A stretch of DNA of 64,000 bases from SXXH01 sp041165735 (GCA_046341775.1 JBKDQQ010000052.1:11202-75201), one strand, 5' to 3'. Counted from the stretch's first letter, positions 1 through 9,512 are shown. A program made the numbers and translations. Notes: generated from the sequence alone by a model not told the origin.

Positions 1-1843
1 TGGGCGCGCGATCGACCAGGAATCCGTGCGCGCGGCGATAGCGCGCCACGGTGGAGCGCAGCACGGTGGCGTAGCGCGCGCGCACCTCGTCCTGCGGCAA
101 TCCGAGGTGCGGCGCCGCCAGCGTGGCAAGGCCTTGCACGAGGTTGGAGGGCGTGCCCGGCAGGTCGCCGACCTGCAGCGCGGTGCGCGGATCGAAGGCG
201 TAGATGGTCACGTCGCCGAACGCGCCGTTGCCGTACTGCTCGCCTTGCATGTGGGCGTGGGCCGCGTCGAGCAGCGCCGGCCGCAGTCGCGGCAGGATCG
301 ACGGCTCGGCGAGCGCCAGGTCCGCGGCGAGTTGCCAGCAGCGCACCTGGTCGGCCGCGAGGTTGCCGCCCAGCGCCGTCGCGCCGCGCCAAGGCTCGAG
401 GTACCGTTCGAGGCCCTCCAGCGCGAAGCGCCGGAACGGAAGCTCGCCCGGCACGTCGCGCGCCACGAGGGCCGCGCGCGCGCCGTAGTGGCCGAACTCG
501 TCGTCGAAGCCCGGGTCGATCGCCTGCCACCCGCCGGCCCAGTGGTGCGAGTACTCGAGCACCGCCAGCGCCTCGTGCGCCGCGCGCAACAGCCGCCGTC
601 CGTCAATTTTACTTGACACCGGCGCGCCGTCGGCCGCCGCGCGCTCGACCAGCGGGGCGAGGCGCGCCAATTGCGCCGGCACGTCGAGTCGCCGCAGCAA
701 GGCGGTGTCGAGGTTGGGCGCCCCGTCCCCGGGCCGGTAGCTCGCAGCGACGCCACCGTCCGGCAACAAGCCGCGTTCCAGCACCAGCTCGGCGATGCGC
801 GCCGCCCGCTCGAGCGCCGCGCGCCTGCGGTCGGGTGCGCCGTCGCGCGCCACCTCGACGAGGTGCGCCAGCGGCAGGGCGATCTCGACCGGACGATCGA
901 GGATCGGTTCGTCGCGCGCCGGATCCCACATCGCCGGCAGGCCCGTCCCGGGCGCGAAGCCCAGCGCGAGGAAGTCCTCCCACCACGCCGCATGCAGGGC
1001 GCGCACGCGTTCGGAGCCGCCGTGCTCGGCGAGGACCGCCGCGCTCTTCCAGAACGGGATGTACGGCGCGCACGCGGCGAGCCGCTGGAGCTCGGCGCCC
1101 GTCTCCGCGTCGAAGGCGCGCGCGACGAAGCGCGTGCGGCGCGGCCCGAACTCGTCGAGCGCGCGCTCCTCCCATTCGAGGACGATGCGTTCGAGCTCGG
1201 CGCGCACCTCGGCGGCCAACGCCTCGGGCGCGGGGCACGGGAACTCCGCGTCGGCCGCGAGGGCGCTCCACGCGCCTGCGCCGCCGGGCGACTCCAGCCG
1301 CAGCAGGAGGCGCGGCACCAGCGGCCGCCCGAGGCGCGCCTCGAGTTCGGCGCCGTCGATGGCGAACTCGCCGCGCGGCTCGAGCACGACCTCGCCCTCG
1401 TCGCCGTCGACCACCACCAGGCGCGCCGGGCCCTCGACCTTGCCGCGCAATCGCAACGAGCGCGCCATGCCGGGGTCGAGGGCCAGCGGCTGTTCGGCGC
1501 GTTCGCCGGGACGCAGCACGAGCTTGCCGTCGACGATGTGGTCGGCTCCACGCGGCGTGCGCCACCACGGCAGGGGGCGCGCGCCACGCCCGTCGACGAG
1601 CGGCGCGTGGTGCTCGAGGAACGCGCCGTTGCGCAGGACTTCGAGGCGCACCGTCGGCTCGGCGCCCGACGGCGCGACCACCGGCGCCGTCGCGCCATCG
1701 CGACTCGAGCGCGCCGCTTCGGCGGTCGTCGTCCACAAGGCGAGGCAGGCCCCCGCGCACGCCAGGCGCAGCGCCGCGGGGAACGGAAGGACGCGTCCGC
1801 GGCCGGAAGCCTGCGAAGCACCGCTGCGACCTAGGCGGGTCAT
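1..1843 (-). CDS. Secreted protein of unknown function (3' end outside window)
   Basis: This frame stays open from an ATG at 1843 to the left edge, so at least 614 residues are present and the C-terminus is missing. The other long frames here are strings of Arg and Ser and are shadows. The N-terminus has basic residues followed by a hydrophobic stretch (ALRLACAGACLALW) ending near AEAA, which fits a signal peptide. The rest is rich in Trp, Tyr and acidic residues with helical segments such as PAMWDPARDEPILDRP and EYSHHWAGGWQAIDPGFDDE. I recognise no family; a helical toroid-like secreted enzyme is possible but is a guess. It diverges from the dehydrogenase gene starting 66 bases away. A GTCAA-N6-TTGAC palindrome lies inside it at 602-617 and encodes SSKID using AGT, AAA and ATT codons that are rare in this genome. 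Confidence 0.6.
   Translation of the reverse strand, partial: MTRLGRSGASQASGRGRVLPFPAALRLACAGACLALWTTTAEAARSSRDGATAPVVAPSGAEPTVRLEVLRNGAFLEHHAPLVDGRGARPLPWWRTPRGADHIVDGKLVLRPGERAEQPLALDPGMARSLRLRGKVEGPARLVVVDGDEGEVVLEPRGEFAIDGAELEARLGRPLVPRLLLRLESPGGAGAWSALAADAEFPCPAPEALAAEVRAELERIVLEWEERALDEFGPRRTRFVARAFDAETGAELQRLAACAPYIPFWKSAAVLAEHGGSERVRALHAAWWEDFLALGFAPGTGLPAMWDPARDEPILDRPVEIALPLAHLVEVARDGAPDRRRAALERAARIAELVLERGLLPDGGVAASYRPGDGAPNLDTALLRRLDVPAQLARLAPLVERAAADGAPVSSKIDGRRLLRAAHEALAVLEYSHHWAGGWQAIDPGFDDEFGHYGARAALVARDVPGELPFRRFALEGLERYLEPWRGATALGGNLAADQVRCWQLAADLALAEPSILPRLRPALLDAAHAHMQGEQYGNGAFGDVTIYAFDPRTALQVGDLPGTPSNLVQGLATLAAPHLGLPQDEVRARYATVLRSTVARYRRAHGFLVDRAP
602..617. repeat. Dispersed palindrome copy 1 (GTCAA-N6-TTGAC)
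   Basis: GTCAA TTTTAC TTGAC, a perfect pair of 5-bp inverted half-sites with a 6-bp spacer, followed by A to give TTGACA. It lies inside the coding region of the first gene, in an otherwise extremely GC-rich context. Confidence 0.8.
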
Positions 1844-1908
1844 CGCTATCCTTGTAGCCTCTTTCGACCGGGGAGGCACCTCGGTCGCACCTGATCCGGT
1901 CCAGTCGC

Positions 1909-2919
1909 ATGAACTCCTACACGGTCGTCGAGCTCCTCGGCGACGGCATCTCGAGCGAACTCTCGGCCAGCGTCCACGCCGTCGCGGCCCAGCTCCCCTG
2001 CTCCCTGTCGTTCGTGCCGGTGGACCTCTCCGACGAGAACCGTCGGCGCCGCGGCAAGGCGCTCTACGCCGAGGCGGTGGCCTTGATGAAGGAGCACAAG
2101 GTCTCCATCAAGTACCCGACCGCCACCACCGCCGACAGCCCGAACAAGATCCTGCGCGACGAGTGCGACTTCGCGGTCATCCACCGCCCTGTGTCGACCA
2201 TCCCCGGCATCGAGAACAACTTCAAGAAGACGATCGACATCGATGTCGTGCGCATCGCCACGGGCGGCACCTACGAGGATCCGGGTCGGCGACTGGGCGA
2301 CGACATCGCGGTGTCGTTGCGCGTGATCGAGCGCCGCCCGAGCTTCTGCGCGGCGCGCTACGCCTTCGAGCTGGCCAAGCAGCGCGGCACGCACGTGGTC
2401 TCCGCCAGCAAGTACACGATCCAGCAGGCGACCGACGGCCTGTTCGAGGAGGTCGTGGCCGAGGTGGCCAAGGGCTACCCGGAGATCCCGCACAGGAAGG
2501 AGCTGTTCGACGCGCTCCTGGCCGGGATCATCATGAAGCCCGAGAAGTACGCCGTGATCGTGTGCCCCAACGAGTACGGCGACTTCCTGTCTGACTCGGC
2601 TTGCGGCCTGATCGGCTCGATCGGCCTGGGCGATTCGTCCAGCTTCGCCTTCGACGAAAAGGGGCAAGTCAGCTGCGCCATGTTCGACCCGGCGGGCGGC
2701 ACCGCGCCCGACATCGCCGGCAAGGACTTGTGCAACCCGACCGCGGCCTTGTTGTCGCTGGCGAACCTGTTGCGCCATGTGGGCGAGGTCGAAGCCGGCC
2801 GCCGCCTGACGGAGGCGATCTACTCGGCCATCAAGGAAGGCCGCAAGACGCGCGACATCGGCGGCGAGCTCGGCACGCGGGCGTTCACCACCGAGGTCGC
2901 GAACCGCATGCGCGCCTAG
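1909..2919 (+). CDS. Isocitrate/isopropylmalate dehydrogenase family protein
   Basis: A 336-residue protein of the beta-decarboxylating dehydrogenase family, whose members oxidise a malate-type substrate with NAD(P) and a divalent metal and release CO2. It shows the N-terminal GDGI (11-14), the tyrosine of GGTYED (Y122), the lysine of SKYTIQQATDGLFEE (K168), the metal-binding aspartates D201, D225 and D229 (the last two in YGDFLSD), and the C-terminal adenine-loop pattern GGTAPDIAGKDLCNPTAALLS at 263-283. The length is right for a single-domain homodimeric enzyme. Whether the substrate is isocitrate, 3-isopropylmalate, homoisocitrate or tartrate cannot be read from the sequence. It stands alone: its neighbours are unrelated, and its stop overlaps the convergent DegT gene by 4 bases. 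The ATG at 1909 opens the family's usual N-terminal strand. Confidence 0.88.
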   Translation: MNSYTVVELLGDGISSELSASVHAVAAQLPCSLSFVPVDLSDENRRRRGKALYAEAVALMKEHKVSIKYPTATTADSPNKILRDECDFAVIHRPVSTIPGIENNFKKTIDIDVVRIATGGTYEDPGRRLGDDIAVSLRVIERRPSFCAARYAFELAKQRGTHVVSASKYTIQQATDGLFEEVVAEVAKGYPEIPHRKELFDALLAGIIMKPEKYAVIVCPNEYGDFLSDSACGLIGSIGLGDSSSFAFDEKGQVSCAMFDPAGGTAPDIAGKDLCNPTAALLSLANLLRHVGEVEAGRRLTEAIYSAIKEGRKTRDIGGELGTRAFTTEVANRMRA

Positions 2920-4253
2920 GATCGGCGCGCGGTTTCCAACGCGACCGCGACCGGCGCCGCGTCGGCATCACCCGCGACCGGCGCATCCGAGGGCGGCTCG
3001 CCGGCGCGTACGACCCGCATGCGCGGCGCGGCTTCGTCGCGCGCCGGTCCGGGCAAGGGACGCGGACCGCATTCCCCCGCGGCCTGCAGCTCGTCGGCGA
3101 GCCGTTCCACCTCGTCGCGCCCCATCTCGGCGTGCAGCGGCAAGTACACGAGCCGCGTCGCCAGCCAATGCGCGCGCGGCGTCTCGTGCGCGCCGCCGTT
3201 GCAGGCCAGCGTGGCCCGCGCGGTGGCGTCGTAGCCCGCGGCGCGCAGGGCGGCCACGAGGCGCGCGGGTTCGTCGCTCGCCACCGCGGCCACCCAGTGA
3301 TGGCGGATGGGCGCGTCGCCGCCGACCAGGGCCGCGCGGGGCGCGAGGCGGGCGCGCAGCGATTCCCCGAGTTCGCGCTGGCGCGCCACGCGCTCGCGCT
3401 CGCCTTGCGACAGGCGCCGCGCCATGCTCGCCATCAGGGCTGGCGCTGGCCGGCGCCGCAACTCCTCGAGCAGGCGCTCGCGCGAGAAGCCGCGCACGCT
3501 GCCGGCGATCACGTCGTCGCTCGTCGTGCCCAGCAGGCGGCACGCGCGGTCGAACGCCCCGAAGCACGCGCGCGTCGCCACGAGCTTGAAGCAGGCGTAC
3601 TTGGCCAATCGCGCCAGGTGCGCGCGGGCGCGCTGGCGCGGCCACGAGTCCTGCAGCCGCCCCATGGCCGCGCGGCGTCCGGCGTCGGCGACCCGCACCA
3701 GACCCCCGGCGAGCGCGGTGCCGGTCTTGATCGGACCGAAGGACAGGAAGACGAGGTCGCTGCGCGCATCGCCACGCCAACCATCGCCCGTCCAGGCCTG
3801 CGCCGCGTCCTCCCACAGTTCGGCGCCGTGCGCGCGCGCGAGCGCGATCCAGGGCTCGAGGTCGATGCGCGTCCCGTACAAGTGCGCCAGTAGAAGCGCG
3901 CGTGGACGATCCGAGGGAGCGGACGCCTCGAGGATGCGTCGCGCGGCGGCGAAATCGGGCTCGAGCGTGCGTGGGTCGACGTCGATGGCGACCGGCTCGA
4001 GGCCATGGGCGCGCAGGACGCGCAGCATGTCGGGGATGGTCAGCGCCGACACGACCACGCGCGTCCCGGCGGGCCAGGACGCGCAGGACAGCGCCAGGTC
4101 GAGGGCGCTGCGCACGGACAGGGCGGCGAGCCACTCGCGGCCGCCCGCGGCCGATTCGAGCGCGACGCGAGCATGCGTCTCGTCCGCGGCGCATTGCATG
4201 GCCGCATGGAAGAGATCGCCCCAGGCGACGTCCAACCGCTTGCGCGGGTGCAT
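2916..4253 (-). CDS. DegT/DnrJ/EryC1/StrS-family PLP aminotransferase
   Basis: A 445-residue fold-type I PLP enzyme. The DegT signature is clear: EDAAQAW (148-154) carries the PLP-pyridine aspartate, and SFGPIKTG (171-178) carries the Schiff-base lysine K176. Family members transaminate keto-sugars or act as scaffolds in nucleotide-sugar synthesis for surface polysaccharides. The start at 4253 (MHPRKRLDVAWGDL) matches the usual short N-terminus; the frame stays open further upstream but becomes low complexity. It is divergent from the flippase and glycosyltransferase genes, which fits a glycan-precursor role. The C-terminal 30 residues are Pro/Ala/Asp rich. Sugar substrate unknown. Confidence 0.85.
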   Translation of the reverse strand: MHPRKRLDVAWGDLFHAAMQCAADETHARVALESAAGGREWLAALSVRSALDLALSCASWPAGTRVVVSALTIPDMLRVLRAHGLEPVAIDVDPRTLEPDFAAARRILEASAPSDRPRALLLAHLYGTRIDLEPWIALARAHGAELWEDAAQAWTGDGWRGDARSDLVFLSFGPIKTGTALAGGLVRVADAGRRAAMGRLQDSWPRQRARAHLARLAKYACFKLVATRACFGAFDRACRLLGTTSDDVIAGSVRGFSRERLLEELRRRPAPALMASMARRLSQGERERVARQRELGESLRARLAPRAALVGGDAPIRHHWVAAVASDEPARLVAALRAAGYDATARATLACNGGAHETPRAHWLATRLVYLPLHAEMGRDEVERLADELQAAGECGPRPLPGPARDEAAPRMRVVRAGEPPSDAPVAGDADAAPVAVALETARRS

Positions 4254-4382
4254 GCGGGGATGATCGCGCACCGATCCTCCGCGCGCAACTTGGCGGAAGG
4301 ACGCAGGTCCGGGCGCGGCCAATCCGCGCGCGAGCCCCTCACGACGCTTCCCGCGGCCACGCGCATCCCGCATCCTCTTCGC

Positions 4383-5699
4383 ATGCAAGCGGCATCCACG
4401 ACGCGCCGGCGAGTCTGGAGCAGCACGGCGCTGCTCGTGCTCGGTCGCGTCTTCGGGTCCTTGTGCACCTTCTTCGTGCTGTGGCGGCTGTCGCACGCGC
4501 TGCCGCCGGCGGAGTTCGGCCGCTTCACGTTCTGGCTGGCCGTGTTCAGCGTGCTGGACACGTGGGTCGACTTCGGCACCGGACAGACGGTGGTCGCCCG
4601 CACGGCCGCGCGCCCCGCGGAGCTGCCGGCCGCGCTCGCCGCCGCGCGTCGCCTGCGCGCGCTGCATGGATTGGCCGGGGCGGGCTTCGTGGCGCTCGCC
4701 GCGTGGATCTACGGCGAGCCAGGCGCGACCTGGATCGTGCTGGCCGCCTTGTACCCGTTGACGCACGCGCTCGAGCTGTCGACCGTGGCCAAGCGCCAGG
4801 CGATCGACTACCGCCTGCACACCGGCACGCGCGCCTTGTCGAGCACCCTGTGGGTCGCGGGCACGACATGGCTCCTGTGGCGCGGCGACCACGATCCGGC
4901 GCACCACCTGCTCGCGATCGCCGCGGGCAGCGCCGTCGGGAACCTCGTGCTGCACGCGCTGCTGCGGCGCGAGCTGCAGCCCGAGCCGGCGGCCGCCGAT
5001 GCGGCGGGCCTGTGGCGCGCCAGCCTGCCGCTGGGCCTCGCGGCCTTGTTCCAGCAGGCGTACTTCTGGGTCGACAACCTCTACGTGCGCGCCTGGTGCG
5101 GCGAGGAGCTGCTCGGGGCCTACAACATCGGCATGCGCGTGTTGTCGGTGTCGATCATGGTCGTGCTCTTCGCCACCGGCGCGGCCCTGCCGTGGTTCGC
5201 GCGCGAGCACGCGCGCGGCGCGCTGGGCGCCGCGATCGAGTCCATCGCCTTGCCGCTCCTCTCGCTCGCCTGCGCGGGCGCCGCGCTGCTTGCGCCTTGG
5301 AGCGGCGAGGTGCTCGCCTTGTTCGGCGAGCACGCGCGCGCAGCGCGCCACGCGCTGCCGTGGCTGCTCGGCGCGGTGGTGGCGATCCACCTCGGCGCGG
5401 CGCTCTTGACCGGACTCGTCGCCTGCGGCGAGCGCGCGGCCGTGCTCAAGATCTCGGCTGCGGCGCTGGCGCTGAACCTCGCGCTCAACGCCTGGCTCGT
5501 GCCGATGCGCGGCATCGACGGCGCCGCGCAGGCGACGCTCGCCACCGAGGCGTTCGTGGCGCTGGCGGGCTGGTTCGCCCTCTCCCGACTAGGAGCGGCG
5601 CCGCGCGTGGCGCGCTTGGCATGGCTCGTTCCACCCGCCTGCCTCGTGGCGGGCTGGTGGCTCTCGCAAGCGGCGCGAACCGCGTGGATGGCCCCATGA
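4383..5699 (+). CDS. Polysaccharide flippase, Wzx/MATE-like membrane protein
   Basis: A 438-residue, very hydrophobic protein with about 12 predicted membrane segments. It is organised like oligosaccharide flippases: an early segment (STALLVLGRVFGSLCTFFVLW), the motif PAEFGRFTFWLAVF, and a central YFWVDNLYVRAW-type helix pair. Such proteins flip lipid-linked glycan units across the inner membrane. The start at 4383 puts a short basic tail (TTRRR) before the first helix. Its TGA overlaps the ATG of the downstream glycosyltransferase (ATGA), indicating translational coupling. With the divergent DegT gene it forms a small surface-glycan island. No polymerase gene is adjacent. Confidence 0.83.
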   Translation: MQAASTTRRRVWSSTALLVLGRVFGSLCTFFVLWRLSHALPPAEFGRFTFWLAVFSVLDTWVDFGTGQTVVARTAARPAELPAALAAARRLRALHGLAGAGFVALAAWIYGEPGATWIVLAALYPLTHALELSTVAKRQAIDYRLHTGTRALSSTLWVAGTTWLLWRGDHDPAHHLLAIAAGSAVGNLVLHALLRRELQPEPAAADAAGLWRASLPLGLAALFQQAYFWVDNLYVRAWCGEELLGAYNIGMRVLSVSIMVVLFATGAALPWFAREHARGALGAAIESIALPLLSLACAGAALLAPWSGEVLALFGEHARAARHALPWLLGAVVAIHLGAALLTGLVACGERAAVLKISAAALALNLALNAWLVPMRGIDGAAQATLATEAFVALAGWFALSRLGAAPRVARLAWLVPPACLVAGWWLSQAARTAWMAP

Positions 5700-6811
5700 G
5701 GATCGGCATCGACTACCGCTCGGCCCTCGTCAACCGCGAGGGCATCGGTCGCGCCACGCGCGAACTGGCGCGGGCGCTCTCCGGCTTCGGCTTGGAGGAG
5801 GACCTGCGCCTCTTCGGTTGGACCCTGCAACGCGCCGCGCTGCCGCGCGCCGAGCTGGGACTCGACGCGCGCACGCGCCTCTCGCGCCTGCGCTTCCCCT
5901 CGCGCTGGATCGAGCCTTTGTGCCGCCTCTCGCGACGGGGCGTCGACGATTTCGTGGGCGGCGTCGACATCTTCCACCACTCGCAACCCGTGCGCCTGCC
6001 GATCCGCGCCGCGCGCGAGACCTGCATGGTCTACGACTGCATCTGGGCGCGCGACACCGGCTCGATCAGCGCCGAGGCCGCGCGCGCCATGGAGACGGCG
6101 ATCCGCGAACAGGTGGCGCACGCCAGCCTCGTGTTCGCGCCGACGCGCACGGCGCGCGAGGACATCCGACGCGTGCTGGGCGTTCCGATGGAGCGGATGC
6201 GCATCGCCTCCCTCGGCTGCGACCACGTGCTGCGGCACATGCCCGAAGCGTTGGTGGCGCCGCGCACGCCCTACGTCCTCGTCGTTTCGCGCGTCGATGG
6301 ACGCAAGAACCACGCGACCCTGCTGGCGGCCTTCGAGATCCTCGTGGAGGCCGGGTTGCCGCACCGCTTGATCGTCGCGGGGCCCGACGGCCACGGCGCG
6401 GCGGACTTCGAGGCCCGTCTGGCGAGGTCGAGCGCGCGCGAGCGCGTCGTGCGCCTGAAGCACGTGCCCGACGAGGACCTCTCGGCCCTCTACGCCGGCA
6501 CGTCGGCCTTCGCCTTCCCGAGCCTCGACGAGGGCTTCGGCCTGCCGCCGCTGGAGGCGATGGCCTGCGGAGCGCCGGTGGTCGCTTCCGACATCCCTTG
6601 CCTGCGCGAAGTGCTGGGAGAGGCGGCGCTCTTCGTGCCGGCGCTCGACGCGGAGGCCCTGGCGCGCGAACTGCGCGCGGTGCTTTCGGAGCGCGAACTG
6701 GCGGCCGATCTCGTCGAACGGGGGCGGGCGCGCGCGCGCGGCTACACCTGGCGCTTGTGCGCTGCCGACATGCTGGCCGCGTGGCGCGAACTGCTCCCCG
6801 CGCGGGGCTGA
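5696..6811 (+). CDS. Glycosyltransferase family 4 (GT-B fold)
   Basis: A 371-residue retaining glycosyltransferase. The N-terminus MRIGIDYRS and the C-terminal EGFGLPPLEAMACGAPVV motif with its two conserved glutamates, plus VSRVDGRKNH before it, are typical of GT4. The enzyme would transfer a sugar from a nucleotide donor to a lipid-linked or glycan acceptor at the cytoplasmic face of the inner membrane. Its ATG overlaps the flippase stop by 4 bases, so the two are co-translated. It ends 9 bases before the end of the convergent SDR gene. The sugar and linkage cannot be told. Confidence 0.9.
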   Translation: MRIGIDYRSALVNREGIGRATRELARALSGFGLEEDLRLFGWTLQRAALPRAELGLDARTRLSRLRFPSRWIEPLCRLSRRGVDDFVGGVDIFHHSQPVRLPIRAARETCMVYDCIWARDTGSISAEAARAMETAIREQVAHASLVFAPTRTAREDIRRVLGVPMERMRIASLGCDHVLRHMPEALVAPRTPYVLVVSRVDGRKNHATLLAAFEILVEAGLPHRLIVAGPDGHGAADFEARLARSSARERVVRLKHVPDEDLSALYAGTSAFAFPSLDEGFGLPPLEAMACGAPVVASDIPCLREVLGEAALFVPALDAEALARELRAVLSERELAADLVERGRARARGYTWRLCAADMLAAWRELLPARG

Positions 6812-6820
6812 GCGCGCGCC

Positions 6821-7672
6821 CTAGTCGGCGTCGGAACGGGCGCGCGCCCGGATCGCCGCCTCGTCGATCTGGCCGGCGTCCCACAACGTGCGGCCTTCCA
6901 TGCCGCCGGCGACCGTGATCGTCTGCCCGGACACGTGGCGCGAGACCGCCGGCGAGCACAACGCGACGCACACCCGCGCGACATCCACGGCGCGGCCGAG
7001 CTGGCGCAGCGGCATCGTGCGCACCACGCGCGACACGACACCCGGCGTGTCGAGCGCCGCGCGCGCCATGTGCGTCACCGTCCAGCCCGGTTCGACCAGG
7101 TTGACGCGCCCGAACGGATCGAGTTCGACGATCTCGTTCTTCAGCGTCATCGTCAGGCCGTGCATGGCCGCCTTGGAGGCCGCGTACTCGGCGTGCCCCT
7201 TCTCGCCGAAGCGCCCCGCGGTGGATCCGATGAACACCAGGCTAGCGCCATGCCCGTCGGGACGCGGTCCGCTGCGTTGCAAGGCGGCGAAGAAGCCGCG
7301 CGCCGTCCACATCGATCCGAGCAGGTTCACGGCGATGTTGTCCTTGATGCGCTGCGCGGACGCCTCGTGCACCAGCGCGTGCTCCGGAGTCCAGCGCCCG
7401 GCGTTCGCGACGCAGGCGTCGAGCCGGCCGAAATGCGCCGCGGCGCGCTCGCAAGCGGCCATCATCGCCTCGGCGTCGGTCGAGTCCACCTTGAGCAGCA
7501 GGTGGTCCTTCCATCCCTTCTCGCGCGCCAGATCCTCGAGCGCGTCGAAGGCCGAGTTGCCCATGAGCACGAGGCGCGCGCCCTCGGCGTCGAAGGCCTC
7601 CGCCAACGCGCGGCCGATGCCGCCCGAAGCACCCGTCACCACCACCGTCTTGCCGCGCAGCAACAGATCCAT
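6821..7672 (-). CDS. Short-chain dehydrogenase/reductase (SDR)
   Basis: A 283-residue classical SDR with a Rossmann fold. It has the nucleotide-binding TGASGGIG (14-21), NAG (ANAGRW) for the central strand, a serine in FIGSTAGRFG, and the catalytic YAASK. The C-terminal half has the usual SGQTITVAGGM. The final 25 residues (acidic and Arg-rich) extend past the normal end of the fold. The reaction is NAD(P)-dependent oxidation or reduction of an alcohol or ketone; the substrate is unknown. A CAGACT hexamer lies 7 bases upstream of the ATG, resembling the TANNNT elements seen before other genes here. Confidence 0.88.
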   Translation of the reverse strand: MDLLLRGKTVVVTGASGGIGRALAEAFDAEGARLVLMGNSAFDALEDLAREKGWKDHLLLKVDSTDAEAMMAACERAAAHFGRLDACVANAGRWTPEHALVHEASAQRIKDNIAVNLLGSMWTARGFFAALQRSGPRPDGHGASLVFIGSTAGRFGEKGHAEYAASKAAMHGLTMTLKNEIVELDPFGRVNLVEPGWTVTHMARAALDTPGVVSRVVRTMPLRQLGRAVDVARVCVALCSPAVSRHVSGQTITVAGGMEGRTLWDAGQIDEAAIRARARSDAD

Positions 7673-7709
7673 GCCGCGCAGTCTGACGGCGCTTCGCCGC
7701 CGGGTCGAG

Positions 7710-9512
7710 TCAGAAGCGGTAGCGCACCTGCGCCGAGGCCGTCCACATGTCGTCGACGCCGCCGAAGGCGGCGCCCGGGAGGAAGCGGCCGTAGACCAGC
7801 TCGAAGTCCCAACCGTCGAAGGCCTTCGAGCCGAAGATCAGGTCCACGCCCATGCCGATGTCGCGCGAGGCGCCGTCCGGGTCCTGATCGATGCTGGTGT
7901 CGCGCAGGTAGTCCAGCGCCCGATCCTGGGTGTAGGAGTGCCAGACGAGGTCGAGCGAGTTCTTGCGGCCCAGCCGCGCGCCGACTCCCACCGTGGCGAT
8001 GGAGAGGTTGGACAACTCCGGATCGATCGCCTCGCCGTAGTAGCGGAACGAAGTCACACCGCCGAGCTTGCCGTTGTTGCGCTGCCAGCCGGTCTGGCGG
8101 AAGCCCTCGTCGACGTCGCTCGTCGCCGGATCGTCGCCGCTGCCGTGGGCCCAGCCCAGCGTGAAGTAGAAGGGCGCGATGGCGTCGGGCTCGAACGTGG
8201 CGCCGACGTCGAAGCCGAAGCCCTCGATGTCCGCGTCGCCGCGCCAGCCGCGGACTACGGCCGCGTCCGCCCACAGGTCCAGATCCTCGATCCACTCGCC
8301 CAGCACGCGCGCCCCGATGAAGAACGGCCAGTCCTCGCCGTCAAGCGGATCTTCGCCGCCCGCGGGGTCGGGATCGACGCCGGTGAAGCGCTGGTCGAGC
8401 ACCCACAGCGACGCGGAGCGATCCTCGTCCGACCATCCGACCGAGGCCCAGAGGCTGTCCGTGGACTCGTCGCGCAGGTCCGAATCCGAATCGGAGTCGC
8501 CGTCGAGGAGCGTCATGCCCGCCGCCTCGGCGTGCCAGCCGCCGCGCTCCCAGCGCAGGCGGACGGAGTCGAGGTAGCGCTTGTAGATCCACTCGCGATC
8601 GTCGTCGAAGTCGAGCCGCCCGAGCTGCGCTTGCAGGCCGAGAGCCCAAGGGTCGTCCTGCCGGACCCAAGCCTCGACGAGGTCGAAGTCGAATCCCTCG
8701 TCGTCGTCGCCGCCCTCGTCCAGATAGGCCGACCATTCGAGGCGCGGCGAGACCAGCAGCGCGGTGGTCTCGCGCGGCATCCACAGGAGCTGCAGCCGCA
8801 GGGCGGCGCGCGGGCTGTCGATGGCGTCGGGCGCGTCCGCGTCGAGGTCGCGGTCGACCTCGCGCGTCCACTTGGTGTCGAGCAACGCGCCCAGCCGCAG
8901 GTTCTCCGACAGGCGCACGGATCCGGGGATGTAGTCGTCGGCGTCGATGCGGCCGATCGAATCGGGGCGCGACACCTCGCGCGCGGGCGCGAGCTTGGCC
9001 GTCGCCAGCGCTTCCGGCTTGTCCAGCTTGGCGTCGTCGGCGAGCCGCAGGCGGAAGTCCATCACGGACAACTCCAGCCTCGGCGCCGAGCCGGAGATGG
9101 CGTCGATGCGACCGACGATGCGGTCGCGGCCCTCGCCCCGCGCGGAGACCTCCTTGGCCGAGAGCTTGCCGCCCTTCCAACGGCCCTCGACCTTGACGCG
9201 CCGTCCCTCCAAGGCGTCGAGCGCCATGTCCGTCCACTTGGTCTGGGCGTCGACGTCGATGCGCAGGCCGAGCAGCTCGAAGCGCTGGTCGAGTCCCTTC
9301 ACGCGCGTGGCGACGCCGATCAACTCCTCCTCGTCGCCCGGTTCCTGGACCTCGACCTCCGAGACGACGAAGATGTCGCCCTCGAGCGCGCCCTTGGCCT
9401 CGATCCAATGCCCGACCTTGAGGTCGGGCAGCCCGGGCACGGAGCTCTCCTGGCCGCGGGCGACGAGCGCGAGGGCCGCGAGCGCGAATTGGATGGCGAT
9501 CAGGTGCTTCAT
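7710..9512 (-). CDS. Alginate-export-like outer-membrane beta-barrel with N-terminal DUF5666-like domain
   Basis: A 600-residue exported protein. A signal peptide (MKHLIAIQFALAALALVARG) is followed by about 150 residues of small beta-domain with EAKGALEGD and VKVEGRWKGGKLSAKEV patterns, resembling DUF5666. The rest is alternating beta-strands like an AlgE-type alginate_exp barrel, ending in the aromatic outer-membrane signature VRYRF. Acidic Asp/Ser-rich loops (for example DGDSDSDSDLRDESTD) fit extracellular loops. The ATG overlaps the stop of the kinase gene (ATGA). As the last gene of the six-gene glycan operon it is the probable outer-membrane exit channel, which is inference from context. 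The barrel family is clear, the transported polymer is not. Confidence 0.82.
   Translation of the reverse strand: MKHLIAIQFALAALALVARGQESSVPGLPDLKVGHWIEAKGALEGDIFVVSEVEVQEPGDEEELIGVATRVKGLDQRFELLGLRIDVDAQTKWTDMALDALEGRRVKVEGRWKGGKLSAKEVSARGEGRDRIVGRIDAISGSAPRLELSVMDFRLRLADDAKLDKPEALATAKLAPAREVSRPDSIGRIDADDYIPGSVRLSENLRLGALLDTKWTREVDRDLDADAPDAIDSPRAALRLQLLWMPRETTALLVSPRLEWSAYLDEGGDDDEGFDFDLVEAWVRQDDPWALGLQAQLGRLDFDDDREWIYKRYLDSVRLRWERGGWHAEAAGMTLLDGDSDSDSDLRDESTDSLWASVGWSDEDRSASLWVLDQRFTGVDPDPAGGEDPLDGEDWPFFIGARVLGEWIEDLDLWADAAVVRGWRGDADIEGFGFDVGATFEPDAIAPFYFTLGWAHGSGDDPATSDVDEGFRQTGWQRNNGKLGGVTSFRYYGEAIDPELSNLSIATVGVGARLGRKNSLDLVWHSYTQDRALDYLRDTSIDQDPDGASRDIGMGVDLIFGSKAFDGWDFELVYGRFLPGAAFGGVDDMWTASAQVRYRF

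Noticed and set aside
208..1910. Two long minus-strand frames full of Arg and Ser in the first gene region (208-1821, 609-1910)
   Set aside because: They are out-of-frame shadows of a GC-rich gene. The real frame is the one open from 1843 to the left edge, which has normal residue balance and a signal peptide.
3902..5690. Plus-strand frame upstream of the glycosyltransferase start at 5696
   Set aside because: This upstream extension is an Arg-rich shadow of the flippase gene; the glycosyltransferase begins at MRIGID.
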